This document shows, in pieces, positions 44,941 through 54,227 of a stretch of DNA of 64,000 nt. The stretch is from Nocardioides sp. QY071. Lineage in GTDB: Bacteria; Actinomycetota; Actinomycetes; Propionibacteriales; Nocardioidaceae. Numbering within the stretch: the stretch's first letter is position 1; each line of letters opens with the position of its first letter. The position numbers were made by a program, and so were the translations under genes. The notes under the pieces are model-generated. The model was not told the origin of the DNA and made no database searches. It was given only the letters and a program-made list of their open reading frames with translations. The stretch is taken from contig NZ_CP124681.1 of the NCBI RefSeq assembly GCF_029961765.1, forward strand, positions 992,001 to 1,056,000. Direction: 5' to 3'.

Positions 44941-45981
44941 CTACGTGGCGTACACGTCGACCTCGGTGGCCTTCACGACGAACGTCACGCTCGCTCCCGG
45001 AGCCAGCCCGAGCTCCGCGACCGAGGCGACGGTGACGTCGGCCGCCAGCTCGCCGGCGCGGACGCGGACCAGGTCGCCCAGCGGCTCCAGCTCGCTGATC
45101 ACGACGGGCAGCGCGTTGCGCGGGCTGCCGCCCGGCGGCTCCGCGTGGACGGCGACCGCCGAGGGGCGGAACACCGCGACGGCGGCGGAGCCGTCGACGG
45201 CCGGGGGATCGCCGGGGCTGCCATGGAGGACCAGCCCGTCCGGCCGTCGTACGCCGTCGGGGGTGGCGCTGCCCGCGACCAGGTTGAGTCCGGCGAACCG
45301 GGCGGCGAAGGCGCTGCGGGGACGGGAGAGCACGTCGGCAGTGGCGCCCTGCTCGACCACCCGCCCGCCGTCGAGCACGACCACCCGGTCGGCGAGCAGC
45401 AGCGCGTCGAGGACGTGGTGGGTGACGATCACGGTGGTGCGCCCCGCGAGGACCCGGCGCAACAGCGTGCGCAGGGCCGGCGCGACCGCCACGTCGAGGG
45501 CCGCCATCGGCTCGTCGAGCAGCAGAAGCCGGGGTTCGGCGGCGAGGGCCCGGGCGACCGCGACCCGCTGGGCCTGGCCGCCGGAGAGCTGGGCGGGGCG
45601 GCGCTCGGCGAGCTCGGCGGCGTCGACCTCACCCAGCCAGTGCGCGGCTGCGCTGCGGGCAGCGCGGCGGCCGGCGCCGGTGCTGCGGGGGCCGAAGGCG
45701 ACGTTCTCGAGCACCGAGAGGTGGGGGAACAGGAGCGGGTCCTGCGCCAGGAGTGCGGTACGACGCGCGTGCGGCGCGACCCAGCGTCCGGGGCCGGTCA
45801 GCTCCTGCCCGTCGAGCACCACCCGCCCCGCGTCGGGGCGCAGCAGCCCGCCCAGGACGGCGAGGGTGGTGGACTTCCCGGCGCCGTTGGGGCCGAGCAG
45901 CGCGACGGTCTCGCCGTCGGCCACCTCGAAGGCGACGTCGACCTCGCGCTCGGCGACGACCACCTCGACCCGCGCGCTCAC
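44941..45981 (-). CDS. modC: Molybdate ABC transporter ATPase
   Basis: 346 residues from GTG 45981. Walker [10 protein letters not shown], signature [15 protein letters not shown] and Walker [13 protein letters not shown]. The C-terminal MOP/TOBE-like region is visible ([41 protein letters not shown]). Energises molybdate import with ModB and ModA. Overlaps modB by four bases. Confidence 0.92.
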   Translation of the reverse strand: MSARVEVVVAEREVDVAFEVADGETVALLGPNGAGKSTTLAVLGGLLRPDAGRVVLDGQELTGPGRWVAPHARRTALLAQDPLLFPHLSVLENVAFGPRSTGAGRRAARSAAAHWLGEVDAAELAERRPAQLSGGQAQRVAVARALAAEPRLLLLDEPMAALDVAVAPALRTLLRRVLAGRTTVIVTHHVLDALLLADRVVVLDGGRVVEQGATADVLSRPRSAFAARFAGLNLVAGSATPDGVRRPDGLVLHGSPGDPPAVDGSAAVAVFRPSAVAVHAEPPGGSPRNALPVVISELEPLGDLVRVRAGELAADVTVASVAELGLAPGASVTFVVKATEVDVYAT

Positions 45982-46763
45982 AGCGCGCCCTTGGGGCGGA
46001 CCAGGCCGATGACCAGTACCGCCACCACGACCAGGAGCAGGGACATCGCGACGGCCGCGTCGGCGTCGGTGACGCGGAGGTTGTAGATCAGCAGCGGCAG
46101 GGTCCGGGTGGTGCCCTCGAGGCTGCCGGCGAAGGTGATCGTGGCGCCGAACTCCCCGAGGGAGCGGGCGAAGGCGAGCACCGCGCCGGAGGCCAGGCCG
46201 GGCAGCACGAGCGGCAGGGTGACCCGGCGCAGCACGGTGGTGGGCCGCGCGCCGAGGGAGGCCGCGACGACGTCGTACCGCTCCCCGGCGGTGCGCAGCG
46301 CGCCCTCCAGGCTGACGACGAGGAACGGCAGCGACACGAAGGTCTGTGCCAGCACGACCGCGACCGAGGTGAACGCGATCCGGATGCCGAGCGCCTCGAG
46401 CTCGCCGCCGAGCAGCCCCTGGCGGCCGAAGGTCGAGAGCAGCGCGATGCCGCCGACGACCGGCGGCAGCACGAGGGGGAGCAGGACGAGCGAGCGCAGT
46501 ACGCCGAGCCAGCGCGCCTCACTGCGGGCGAGCACGGTGGCCAGCGGGATGCCGAGGAGCAGGCAGAGCACGGTGCTGGCGGTCGACGTCTTGAGGCTGA
46601 GGACCAGCGCGGAGCGGGCGGCCTCGGAGGTGACCAGCCCCGGGAAGTCGCCCCACGCGATCCGGGTCGTCATCGAGGCGACCGGCAGCACCACGAACAC
46701 GCCGGCGAGGAGGGCGGGCCCGAGGAGCCAGCGCGGCAGGCCGACGTGTCGGGTGTGGCTCAC
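45978..46763 (-). CDS. modB: Molybdate ABC transporter permease
   Basis: 261 residues from GTG 46763, overlapping the modA stop (GTGA). Five to six spans. The conserved cytoplasmic loop [46 protein letters not shown] is typical of ModB/CysTW-type channels. Forms the membrane pore of the molybdate importer. Confidence 0.93.
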   Translation of the reverse strand: MSHTRHVGLPRWLLGPALLAGVFVVLPVASMTTRIAWGDFPGLVTSEAARSALVLSLKTSTASTVLCLLLGIPLATVLARSEARWLGVLRSLVLLPLVLPPVVGGIALLSTFGRQGLLGGELEALGIRIAFTSVAVVLAQTFVSLPFLVVSLEGALRTAGERYDVVAASLGARPTTVLRRVTLPLVLPGLASGAVLAFARSLGEFGATITFAGSLEGTTRTLPLLIYNLRVTDADAAVAMSLLLVVVAVLVIGLVRPKGAL

Positions 46764-47548
46764 GAGGAGGGTGCCCCGAACCCGGCGTCCTGCAGCACCT
46801 TCTGGCCCTCGCCGAGGACCAGGTCGATCCACTGCTGGGCGAGGTCGGCGTGCTTCGAGCCCTCGACCGCGACGATCGGGTAGTGGTTGACGACGTCCGC
46901 GGCCTCCGGGAAGTCGATGCCCTCGACGTCGTCGCCGGCGGCGGACACGTCGGTGACGTACACCAGGCCGGCGTCGGCCTCGCCGTCCTCGACCTTGGTC
47001 AGCACGCCGGAGACGGACTCCTCCTCGCTGACGGGCGCGAAGGTGAGGCCGGCCGCGTCGGCGACCTTGAGAGCGGCGCTGCCGCAGGGCACCTCCGGCT
47101 GGCACAGCACCAACTTGGCGTCCTTCTTCGCCAGGTCGGCCAGGCCGGTGATCTTCGCGGGGTTGCCCGGCGGCACCGCGATCATCAAGGTGTTGGTCGC
47201 GAACTCGCTGGGGTCGCCGGAGGTCAGCTTCGCCGCCACCAGCTTGTCCATGTTGGCGGTGTCGGCGGAGGCGAACACGTCGGCCTCCGCGCCCTCGGTG
47301 ATCTGCGCGACCAGGTCGGAGGAGCCGCCGAAGGACAGCTTCACGTCGACTCCCGGGTGGGCGTCCTCGAACCGGTCCTCGAGCTCCTCGAAGGTCTTCG
47401 CCAGGGAGGCGGCCGCGAAGACGGTCATGGTCTGGTCGCCGTCCTTGCCGACGGAGCCACCGTCCCCGTCGTCACCGCAGGCGGCGAGCGGGAGGGCGAG
47501 CAGGACGGCGGCGCTGGTCGCGCCGAGCCGGAGCCGGGTCGTGTTCAT
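46760..47548 (-). CDS. modA: Molybdate-binding lipoprotein
   Basis: 262 residues. The signal peptide ends in lipobox LAAC (Cys24), then [21 protein letters not shown] and [26 protein letters not shown], the oxyanion-binding pattern of ModA. Captures molybdate or tungstate outside the membrane. Follows the ModE-like regulator gene by seven bases. Confidence 0.94.
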   Translation of the reverse strand: MNTTRLRLGATSAAVLLALPLAACGDDGDGGSVGKDGDQTMTVFAAASLAKTFEELEDRFEDAHPGVDVKLSFGGSSDLVAQITEGAEADVFASADTANMDKLVAAKLTSGDPSEFATNTLMIAVPPGNPAKITGLADLAKKDAKLVLCQPEVPCGSAALKVADAAGLTFAPVSEEESVSGVLTKVEDGEADAGLVYVTDVSAAGDDVEGIDFPEAADVVNHYPIVAVEGSKHADLAQQWIDLVLGEGQKVLQDAGFGAPSS

Positions 47549-47555
47549 GGGGGCC

Positions 47556-47966
47556 TCAGGACTTCCTCGGGACGGGTCGTTCGACGACGACGGTGGTGGA
47601 CTTGACCGAGGCGATCGCCCGTACGCCGGGAGCCAGGCCCAGCTCCGCGGCGGCCTCCGCGCTCATCAGCGACACGACCCGATAGGGCCCGCAGACCATC
47701 TCGACCTGGGCCATCACCGTGTCGGCGAGGACCCGGGTGACGATCCCGGTCATCCGGTTGCGGGCGCTGACCTCGCCGGCCCGGGTGCGATCCCGGTCGG
47801 CCTCGTCGACCAGCGATGCCGCCAGGCCGGCGAGGTCGACCCCCGGGATCACCGTGCGGCCGTCGACCGTGGCGCTGGGCACCCGCCCCGCCTCGATCCA
47901 GCGCCGGACGGTGTCAGTGGAGACGCCGAGCAGCTCGGCGGCCTCGGCCACGCGGTAGTCGGTCAC
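47556..47966 (-). CDS. Helix-turn-helix/TOBE molybdate-responsive regulator (ModE-like)
   Basis: 136 residues from GTG 47966. GTG 48002 would add 12 residues and read into the operator region. An excisionase/MerR-like helix-turn-helix (VAEAAELLGVSTDTVRRWIEAGRVP) is followed by a single molybdate-binding TOBE domain (about 68-130, [45 protein letters not shown]). This short form is common ahead of modABC in actinobacteria. Two CGCATCTGCG palindromes lie upstream, fitting autoregulation by molybdate. Confidence 0.88.
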   Translation of the reverse strand: MTDYRVAEAAELLGVSTDTVRRWIEAGRVPSATVDGRTVIPGVDLAGLAASLVDEADRDRTRAGEVSARNRMTGIVTRVLADTVMAQVEMVCGPYRVVSLMSAEAAAELGLAPGVRAIASVKSTTVVVERPVPRKS

Positions 47967-47979
47967 GCTGCCACTTTGG

Positions 47980-48020
47980 CGCATCTGCGACTGTTTCGCC
48001 ACTCTCTAGACGCATCTGCG
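47980..48020. promoter_or_regulatory. Two CGCATCTGCG palindromes at the mod operon promoter
   Basis: Identical 10-bp palindromes at 47980-47989 and 48011-48020, 31 bp apart (about three helical turns). The outer one extends to a perfect 6-bp inverted repeat (GACGCA-GA-TGCGTC on the minus strand) and abuts TTGACG, a -35-like box (48024-48019). Probable binding sites of the ModE-like regulator. Confidence 0.6.
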
Positions 48021-48075
48021 TCAAGTATGGGGCCGAGGGCGGTGGCGGCGGCCGGGCTGGGACACTGGACCCGTC

Positions 48076-48651
48076 ATGAGCCAGTCGCAGCCGTCAGAGC
48101 GCCCGGGCCGCTACCAGCGATCCGCGGTGGGTCTCGTCACCTCGCTCGTCGTCACCGTCATCGCGATCGGCGCGCTGCTCTACTTCATGGGCGCCTTCCG
48201 CCCGGACTTCGAGGTCAAGCCCGAGGCGGTCGATTACGTCGAGATCGTCCAGTCCGCGCAGCAGGCCGGCCTGACCCCGATCTACCCCGATGCCCTGCCG
48301 AAGGGCTGGATCGCCACCGGCGTCGACGTCGAGCCCGGCGACCGCCCGGTGATCATGGTCCGGCTGCTCACCGACGACCAGAAGTTCGTCGCCGTGCGCC
48401 AGGAGGACGCCTCGATCACCGCGATGCTGTCCCAGTGGGTCGACGAGGACACCGAGACCCGCCCCGGCTACACCGTGCCGTCCTCGGTCGCGAGCCCGGT
48501 CGCCCGCGACTGGTCGGGATACGCCGATGCCGGCGGCGACTCCGCCTATGCCGCGGAGGTCGACGGCCAGACCGTGCTGGTCTTCGGGTCCGCGCCGGTC
48601 GAGGACCTCCGGGCGGTCGTCGACTCGCTGGTCACCACGCCGATCGGCTAG
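48076..48651 (+). CDS. DUF4245-domain membrane-anchored protein
   Basis: 191 residues. One N-terminal membrane span (about 19-42, [24 protein letters not shown]), then an extracytoplasmic DUF4245 domain with [16 protein letters not shown] and ending [11 protein letters not shown]. Actinobacteria-specific, function unknown; often next to xseA/xseB and glpX, as here. Its stop codon and that of xseB share the bases CTAG. Confidence 0.85.
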   Translation: MSQSQPSERPGRYQRSAVGLVTSLVVTVIAIGALLYFMGAFRPDFEVKPEAVDYVEIVQSAQQAGLTPIYPDALPKGWIATGVDVEPGDRPVIMVRLLTDDQKFVAVRQEDASITAMLSQWVDEDTETRPGYTVPSSVASPVARDWSGYADAGGDSAYAAEVDGQTVLVFGSAPVEDLRAVVDSLVTTPIG

Positions 48652-48881
48652 TCCTCGTCGGAGTCCTCACCCTCGCCCAGTACCGACTCCAGCCGCGCCC
48701 GGGCTCCGTCGAGCCAGCCCTGGCAGGTGGTGGCGAGTGCCTCGCCGCGCTCCCAGAGCGCGAGCGACTCCTCGAGCGTCGTACCTCCGGCCTCGAGCTG
48801 ACGGACCACCTCGACCAGCTCGGCGCGCGCGTCCTCGTAGGACAGCTCCTCGCTCGGCTCCGGGGGCGTGGTGTCAGTCAT
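48648..48881 (-). CDS. xseB: Exodeoxyribonuclease VII small subunit
   Basis: 77 residues from ATG 48881. [54 protein letters not shown] is the complete XseB helical hairpin, plus a short acidic tail. Several copies coat the XseA subunit to form exonuclease VII, which degrades single-stranded DNA. It overlaps the end of xseA by eight bases. Confidence 0.93.
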   Translation of the reverse strand: MTDTTPPEPSEELSYEDARAELVEVVRQLEAGGTTLEESLALWERGEALATTCQGWLDGARARLESVLGEGEDSDED

Positions 48882-50112
48882 GGATCTCCTCGGCGATCGG
48901 CTCGGAACGGGTGGCGGTGACGTGGATGCGGCCGTCGGCGACACGGACCGACAGCGCCGCGTCGGGGGAGACGTCGCCGACGGAGGTGACGACGTGGCCC
49001 TCGGCGTCCTGGAGGACGGCGTACCCGCGGCGCAGGGTGGCCAGCGGGGACAGGGCGCGGACCCGGGCGCGGCGGTGGTCGAGGTCGTCGGCGGCCCGGT
49101 CGAGCTGCCACTCGAGCCGGCGGCGGATCCGGGCGCGCCAGTCGTCGAGCTCGTCGACCCGGGCGTCGAGAAGGGAGCCGGGGTGCGCGAGCGCGGGGCG
49201 CGCGCGCAGCGCGTCGAGCTGGGACTGCTCGCGGTCGAGGCGGTGGCGCACGGCGCGGCGCAGCGCGTCGCGCGCCCGGTCGACCATCATCCGCTCCTGC
49301 GCCATGTCGGGCACGATCAGCTTCGCGGCGTCGGTGGGCGTGGAAGCGCGGACGTCTGCCACCAGGTCGAGCAGCGGGGAGTCCGGCTCGTGTCCGATCG
49401 CGGACACGACCGGGGTGCGGGCGGCAGCGACCACGCGGATCAGGCCCTCGTCGGAGAACGGCAGCAGGTCCTCGACCGAGCCGCCGCCCCGGGCCACGAC
49501 GATGACGTCGACCTCGGGGTCCGCGTCGAGGCGGCGTACGGCCTCGATCACCTCCTCGGCCGAGCGCTGGCCCTGCATGGCGGCGTACGCGGTGGTGAAG
49601 GCGACGGCCGGCCAGCGGCGGGTGGCGTTCTCGAGGACGTCGCGCTCGGCGGCCGACTTGGGAGCCGTGACCAGCCCGACGCGACGGGGTACGGCGGGCA
49701 GCCGGCGCTTGCGCTCCTGGGCGAACAGCCCCTCGGCGGCGAGCAGCTCGCGGCGCCGCTCGAGCCGGGCGAGCAGCTCGCCGAGGCCGACCATCCGGAT
49801 CTCGCGGGCGTTGAGGGAGAGGCTGCCGCGGTTGGCGTAGTAGGACGGCCGCGCGTGGATGACCACGCTGGCCCCCTCGGTCACCGGCGTCGGCAGGCCG
49901 TCGAAGAGGACCCGCGAGCAGGTCACCGGCACCGAGATGTCGGCGACCGAGTCGCGCAGCGTCATGAAGACCGTCGACAGGCCGGGGCGCCGGTTGACCT
50001 GGGTCACCTGGCCCTCGACCCACACCGCGCCGAGCCGGTCGATCCAGCCGGCGAGCGCGTTCGCGATCGCCCGGACCGGAGCCGGTTTCTCCAGCGACGT
50101 CTCGAGGGCCAC
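48874..50112 (-). CDS. xseA: Exodeoxyribonuclease VII large subunit
   Basis: 412 residues from GTG 50112. This start gives the usual (M)[16 protein letters not shown]-terminus and has TAGGCT seven bases upstream; ATG 50142 is possible but would overlap the divergent gene. N-terminal OB-fold ([25 protein letters not shown]), catalytic [40 protein letters not shown] and [27 protein letters not shown], then a long coiled coil. Nuclease subunit for single-stranded DNA. Confidence 0.95.
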   Translation of the reverse strand: MALETSLEKPAPVRAIANALAGWIDRLGAVWVEGQVTQVNRRPGLSTVFMTLRDSVADISVPVTCSRVLFDGLPTPVTEGASVVIHARPSYYANRGSLSLNAREIRMVGLGELLARLERRRELLAAEGLFAQERKRRLPAVPRRVGLVTAPKSAAERDVLENATRRWPAVAFTTAYAAMQGQRSAEEVIEAVRRLDADPEVDVIVVARGGGSVEDLLPFSDEGLIRVVAAARTPVVSAIGHEPDSPLLDLVADVRASTPTDAAKLIVPDMAQERMMVDRARDALRRAVRHRLDREQSQLDALRARPALAHPGSLLDARVDELDDWRARIRRRLEWQLDRAADDLDHRRARVRALSPLATLRRGYAVLQDAEGHVVTSVGDVSPDAALSVRVADGRIHVTATRSEPIAEEIHD

Positions 50113-50140
50113 GGCGGCGAGCCTATGGGACAGTGTCGAC

Positions 50141-51055
50141 ATGACGGCGACGACGCTCGTGATCGGCGAATCCGTGCTCGACGTGGTCGGCGGCGACGAG
50201 CGGCCCGGCGGGTCGGCGGTCAACGTGGCCGTCGCCCTGGCCCGGCTCGGGAGACCGGTCCGCCTCGCGACGGCGTACGCCGACGACCCGGCCGGTGAGG
50301 TGATCGCTCGGCACCTCCAGGAGGCCGGCGTGGAGCTCGCCGGCGATCCCCACGTGCTGGGCAGGACCCCGCGCGCGGAGGCCGTCATCGACGCGACCGG
50401 CGCGGCGTCGTACACCTTCGACATCGGGTGGCGGCTGCCCACCGTGCCCGACGAGTCCGCGCACGTCGTCCACGTGACCTCGCTGGCGCCGCTGCTCGAC
50501 CCGGGCGCCGCCGAGGTCCTCGCGCTGGTCGAGCGGATCGCGCCCACCACCTGCCTGACGTACGACGTCAACCTGCGTCCCGCGATCACCGGCACCCGCG
50601 CCCAGGTGCTCGAGCGGGTGCTGCGGACCGCGTCGGCAGCGACCTTCGTGAAGGCGTCCGACGAGGACCTGGTCGCGCTCTGGCCGGACCGGTCGGCGGG
50701 GGAGTCGGCCTCGGCGCTGCTCGCGCTGCCGGGCGGGCCGGTCGCCGTCATCGTCACCCACGGCGCGGAGGGCGCCTCCTGGCATGCCTGCTCCGGGCCG
50801 GATTGGTCCACCGGCGGCGTGCATGCCCAGCCGGTCGCCGTCGTCGACACGATCGGCGCCGGCGACACCTTCGCTGCCGCGCTCGTCGACCACCTCTGGC
50901 CGCTGCTCGGCGCCGGGGCCCGCGACCGGCTGGCCGCGCTCGGGCCACAGGAGTGGAGCGCCGCGCTGACCTACGCCGCCCGCGTCGCCGCCGTCACCGT
51001 CGGTCGGCTGGGGGCCGACCCGCCGACCCGTGCGGAGGTCGGCGTCTCGCCCTGA
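50141..51055 (+). CDS. PfkB-family carbohydrate kinase (fructokinase-like)
   Basis: 304 residues. PfkB signature 1 [21 protein letters not shown] (near 20-41) and signature 2 [17 protein letters not shown] (near 240-256), with catalytic Asp in [14 protein letters not shown] is typical. Sugar specificity (fructose, ribose or other) cannot be read from sequence. ATG 50141 is six bases after GACAGT. Divergent from xseA, with only about 28 bases between starts. Confidence 0.88.
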   Translation: MTATTLVIGESVLDVVGGDERPGGSAVNVAVALARLGRPVRLATAYADDPAGEVIARHLQEAGVELAGDPHVLGRTPRAEAVIDATGAASYTFDIGWRLPTVPDESAHVVHVTSLAPLLDPGAAEVLALVERIAPTTCLTYDVNLRPAITGTRAQVLERVLRTASAATFVKASDEDLVALWPDRSAGESASALLALPGGPVAVIVTHGAEGASWHACSGPDWSTGGVHAQPVAVVDTIGAGDTFAAALVDHLWPLLGAGARDRLAALGPQEWSAALTYAARVAAVTVGRLGADPPTRAEVGVSP

Positions 51056-51063
51056 GGCAGCGC

Positions 51064-51290
51064 GGGGTCGGTGCGCTGCGTGCGGAACTCACGGTGTTGT
51101 TTGGCGCTCGCTTCGCTCGCGCATGTCGCGCCGCCTGCCAACGCCGTTTCTTCCTCCCCCGCCCGTTCCCTCGTTCCTCGGTCGCGGGCTCCTCCGTGCA
51201 GAAACGGCGGGCGGCGCGACGGAAACCCGCTCGGGGCGGGCGTCGTGCGTTGCCGAGCGTCGTGCGAGCGTGGCGCTCCTCTAGTCTTGC
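51064..51290. repeat. Dispersed repeat element, copy B
   Basis: Gene-free interval between the PfkB kinase and truA. GGTGCGCTGCGT...CTCACGGTGTTGTTTGG, then GCGCTCGCTTCGCTCGCG and CATGTCGCGCCGCCTGCCA. Bases 51100-51144 are identical over 45 nt to the complement of 43854-43898 in copy A. The inner region differs (CCCGTTCCCTCGTTCCTCGG). Reading frames crossing it are not credible. The truA -10 lies at its right edge. Confidence 0.75.
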
Positions 51291-51293
51291 CCG

Positions 51294-52154
51294 GTGCGCC
51301 TGCGGATCGACCTCGCCTACGACGGCGGCGACTTCCGGGGCTGGGCGTCGCAGCCGGGACTGCGCACGGTGCAGGCCGAGCTGACCGCCGCGTTGACCAC
51401 GGTGCTGCGGCTGCCCGAGGGCTCACTGCGAGTCACCTGCGCGGGCCGCACCGACTCGGGCGTCCACGCGCGCGGGCAGGTCGTGCACGTCGACGTACCC
51501 GAGGACCCGGAGGCGGGCTCGCCCACCGCGGCCCGGCAGGTCACCCAGCTCGACATCCTCGCCCGGCGGGTCAACGGGGTGCTCGACAAGACGGTGCGGG
51601 TACACCGGATCAGCGAGGCACCCGACGGGTTCGACGCGCGGTTCGCGGCGCTGTGGCGGCGCTATGCCTACCGGATCGTCGACGATCCGGCGCGTGCCGA
51701 CCCGTTGACCCGCAACCACGTGCTGTTCTGGCCGCGGCGGCTCGACGTCGCGGCGATGGACGAGGCCGCGCGCTCGCTGGTCGGGCTCCACGACTTCGCC
51801 GCGTTCTGCAAGCACCGCGAGGGGGCGACGACGATCCGCACCCTGCTGGAGTTCGGCTGGACCCGCACCGACGACGAGCTGGTCGTGGGGCACGTGAAGG
51901 CCGACGCGTTCTGCCACTCGATGGTGCGCGCGCTGGTCGGCTGCATGATCGCGATCGGCGAGGGACGTCAGGACCCCGCCTGGGCGGTCGAGATCCTGAC
52001 CGGGCGGCGGCGCGACCAGGGCGTGGTCGTCGTACCCGCGCACGGGCTGACGCTCGAGGAGGTCGCCTACCCGGACGCCGCCGGGCTGGCCGATCGCGTG
52101 GCACAGACCGCGGCCCGCCGTACCCACGCCGAGACGGACGGAGCCGAGGGGTGA
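51294..52154 (+). CDS. truA: tRNA pseudouridine(38-40) synthase
   Basis: Makes pseudouridine in the tRNA anticodon arm; 286 residues. Catalytic Asp54 in CAGRTDSGVHARGQ. YDGGDFRGWASQPGLRTVQ, RRYAYRI, LVGLHDFAAFCKHR and FCHSMVRALVGCMIAIGEGR are conserved. GTG 51294 has TAGTCT six bases upstream (51282-51287), so it is probably leaderless. In many actinobacteria truA follows rplQ; here it is elsewhere, next to an RsmC-like gene it overlaps by four bases. Confidence 0.95.
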   Translation: MRLRIDLAYDGGDFRGWASQPGLRTVQAELTAALTTVLRLPEGSLRVTCAGRTDSGVHARGQVVHVDVPEDPEAGSPTAARQVTQLDILARRVNGVLDKTVRVHRISEAPDGFDARFAALWRRYAYRIVDDPARADPLTRNHVLFWPRRLDVAAMDEAARSLVGLHDFAAFCKHREGATTIRTLLEFGWTRTDDELVVGHVKADAFCHSMVRALVGCMIAIGEGRQDPAWAVEILTGRRRDQGVVVVPAHGLTLEEVAYPDAAGLADRVAQTAARRTHAETDGAEG

Positions 52155-52750
52155 GCGACGAGCACTACTTCTCCGCGGACCCCTCGGTCGCCTTCCAGCG
52201 CGCACCCGTCGCGGCCGAGGTCTGGGGCCACGAGCTGGCGCTGGTGAGCGGGTCCGGCGTGTTCGCGCAGGGCCGCCTGGACATCGGCACGTCGGTCCTG
52301 TTCCGCGAGACCCAGGCGCCCACCGGCGGCCGGATCCTCGACCTCGGCTGCGGGTACGGCGTGATCGGGCTCGCCTGCGCCGTCGCCGCCCCGGGCGCCA
52401 CCGTCACCGCCGTCGACGTCAACCAGCGCGCGGTGCTGCTCGCCAACGAGAACGCCGAGTCGCTGGGAGTCGCGGAGCGCTACACCGCGATGGTCCCGGA
52501 GCAGGTCGACCCCGCGGCGACGTACGACGAGATCTGGTCCAACCCCCCGATCCGGATCGGCAAGGCGGCGCTCCACGAGCTGCTGCTGACCTGGCTGCCC
52601 CGCCTCGCGCCCGACGGCCGCGCGGTGATGGTGGTCGGCAAGAACCTCGGCGCCGACTCGCTGCAGCGCTGGCTCGGCGAGCAGGGCTTCCCGACCGAGC
52701 GGATCGCCAGCGCGAAGGGGTTCCGGGTCCTCGAGACCCGCCGCGCCTGA
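52151..52750 (+). CDS. Class I SAM methyltransferase, RsmC-like
   Basis: 199 residues from GTG 52151 (GTGA overlap with truA). The SAM motif ILDLGCGYGVIGL (near 61-73) and the N-methylation motif SNPPIRIG (near 129-136) match small RsmC-type 16S rRNA guanine-N2 methyltransferases. The opening HYFSADPSVAFQRAPVAAEVWGHELALVSGSGVFAQGRLD is typical of this compact form. Likely substrate: rRNA (inference from family and tRNA-modifying neighbour). Confidence 0.88.
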   Translation: MSDEHYFSADPSVAFQRAPVAAEVWGHELALVSGSGVFAQGRLDIGTSVLFRETQAPTGGRILDLGCGYGVIGLACAVAAPGATVTAVDVNQRAVLLANENAESLGVAERYTAMVPEQVDPAATYDEIWSNPPIRIGKAALHELLLTWLPRLAPDGRAVMVVGKNLGADSLQRWLGEQGFPTERIASAKGFRVLETRRA

Positions 52751-52775
52751 CCGGGCGCTCCTTAGAGTGGGCGTC

Positions 52776-53450
52776 ATGCCGACCGAGTTCACCGTGCGCG
52801 GGTCGCACTCCGCCTTCCAGCCGCCCGAGCGCGGCACCGCGCACATCACGCTGGCCTTCCAGGGCCCCGCGCTGCAGCCCGCCTACGACCGCGTCGTCCA
52901 CGACCTGGAGGCCGTGAAGGCCTCGGTCCAGGAGCTCCACGACCCCGCCGACGGGCCGGTCACCTGGTGGTCGACGCAGCACGTGCGCACCTGGGCGCAG
53001 CGCCCGTGGAACAAGGACGGCAAGCAGCTCCCGCTCGTCCACCACGCCAGCGTCGGCGTACAGGTGAAGTTCCGCGACTTCGGCCGGCTCGCCACCTGGG
53101 TGGGCCGGCTGGTCAGCTCCGCCGAGGGCTTCCGGCTCGACGGCGTCGAGTGGGCCCTGACCGAGGCGCGCCGGGTCGAGCTCGAGCGCACCGTGCGGGT
53201 CCGGGCGGTGCAGGAGGCGGCCCGCCGCGCCCAGGAGTACGCCGACGCGCTCGGCCTCGGGACCGTACGGCCGGTCGCGGTGGCCGACGCGGGCATGCTC
53301 AGCCAGGGCATCTCGCCGATGGGCGGCGGCGGCCCGGCGGCGTACATGCGGATGGCGGCCAAGGAGTCCGGCGGCGGTGCCGAGCTCGAGCTGGCACCCG
53401 AGGACATCGAGGTCTCCGCGGAGGTGGACGCCCGCTTCGTCGCGGAGTGA
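52776..53450 (+). CDS. SIMPL (DUF541) domain protein
   Basis: 224 residues from ATG 52776; TAGAGT (52763-52768) is seven bases upstream, so leaderless. FTVRGSHSAFQPPERGTAHITLAFQGP at the N-terminus, EGFRLDGVEWALTEARRVELERTVRVRAVQEAARRAQEYADALGLGTVRPVAVAD in the middle and PEDIEVSAEVDARFVAE at the end define the SIMPL/DUF541 fold. No signal peptide, unlike secreted relatives, so probably cytoplasmic. Function unknown. Confidence 0.85.
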   Translation: MPTEFTVRGSHSAFQPPERGTAHITLAFQGPALQPAYDRVVHDLEAVKASVQELHDPADGPVTWWSTQHVRTWAQRPWNKDGKQLPLVHHASVGVQVKFRDFGRLATWVGRLVSSAEGFRLDGVEWALTEARRVELERTVRVRAVQEAARRAQEYADALGLGTVRPVAVADAGMLSQGISPMGGGGPAAYMRMAAKESGGGAELELAPEDIEVSAEVDARFVAE

Positions 53451-53478
53451 CCGGGTCGACGCCGACGGCCGCTGCCGG

Positions 53479-54153
53479 TCAGGACGTGACCTTCGCCTGC
53501 GCGAGGACGGCGGCGGCCGGCCCCGTCGCCGGCACCCGCCCCCAGAGCATGAGCAGCAGGTCCGCCGCCGGCGCGGCCAGCTCGACCGGCTCGCCGGCCG
53601 CGTCGGGCTCGAGCACGAGCGAGCGGTCGAGATCGGTGGCGACCAGGCGGACCGGCGCGGGCAGCGGCTCGGAGCGCCCGAGCCGGACCTGGCGCGGGTA
53701 GAAGAGCGTCGCGACCTCGTCGACGCCGTCCCAGCCGAGCTCCGGGCTCAGCTGCCACTCACCGGCGCGAGCCTGGGAGTCGAGGGCGTCGTACAGGTGC
53801 ATGGTGACCTCGTGGAACTGGCGGCGCTGCCAGAACCCGGCCCGCTTGTCGGACCCGAAGGTCCACACCGTCGCGTCGGGTGCCGTCTGCCGCAGCACGT
53901 CGAGGAGGCGCCCGGCGGCAGCCCGGTAGCCGTCGACGAGCGCGTCGCGCTCCGGCCCGGGCGCGGGGCTGTCGCCGTCGGGCGAGTGGTCGGTGACGGC
54001 GTGCGTCGCCCACGCGTGCACCCAGCGGGTGTGCTCGCCGAGGTCGGCGAGGGTCCAGCCCGGGCAGGCCGGGACGGGCGCGTCGAGGTCGCCGGTCGCC
54101 AGCACCAGCGCGAACTCGCCCGTCGTCTTCTCCAGCAGGTCGTTCCACTCCAT
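53479..54153 (-). CDS. Maleylpyruvate isomerase-family, mycothiol-dependent-type enzyme
   Basis: 224 residues from ATG 54153. The N-terminal DinB/MDMPI four-helix bundle has ACPGWTLADLGEHTRWVHAWATHAV (His residues of the metal site near 41-46) and RRQFHEVTMHLYDA (third His near 135), so the three-His metal site looks intact. The C-terminal SCP2-like part is short. Family members use mycothiol as cofactor; the substrate is unknown. The far upstream 54216 start is rejected because it reads through the padR promoter. Confidence 0.85.
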   Translation of the reverse strand: MEWNDLLEKTTGEFALVLATGDLDAPVPACPGWTLADLGEHTRWVHAWATHAVTDHSPDGDSPAPGPERDALVDGYRAAAGRLLDVLRQTAPDATVWTFGSDKRAGFWQRRQFHEVTMHLYDALDSQARAGEWQLSPELGWDGVDEVATLFYPRQVRLGRSEPLPAPVRLVATDLDRSLVLEPDAAGEPVELAAPAADLLLMLWGRVPATGPAAAVLAQAKVTS

Positions 54154-54202
54154 GGCGAGATCCTTGCAGGGCCTGTCGGCGGCGCGCCGCTGGACAGATG
54201 GA

Positions 54203-54222
54203 TACGCCGTATGCATACTCCG
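54203..54222. promoter_or_regulatory. Candidate PadR operator
   Basis: A 20-bp inverted repeat centred on the perfect 10-bp palindrome GTATGCATAC (54208-54217); the 10-bp arms match at eight positions. It covers CATACT (54214-54219), the likely -10, eight bases before the padR ATG. Confidence 0.6.
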
Positions 54223-54227
54223 TACCT

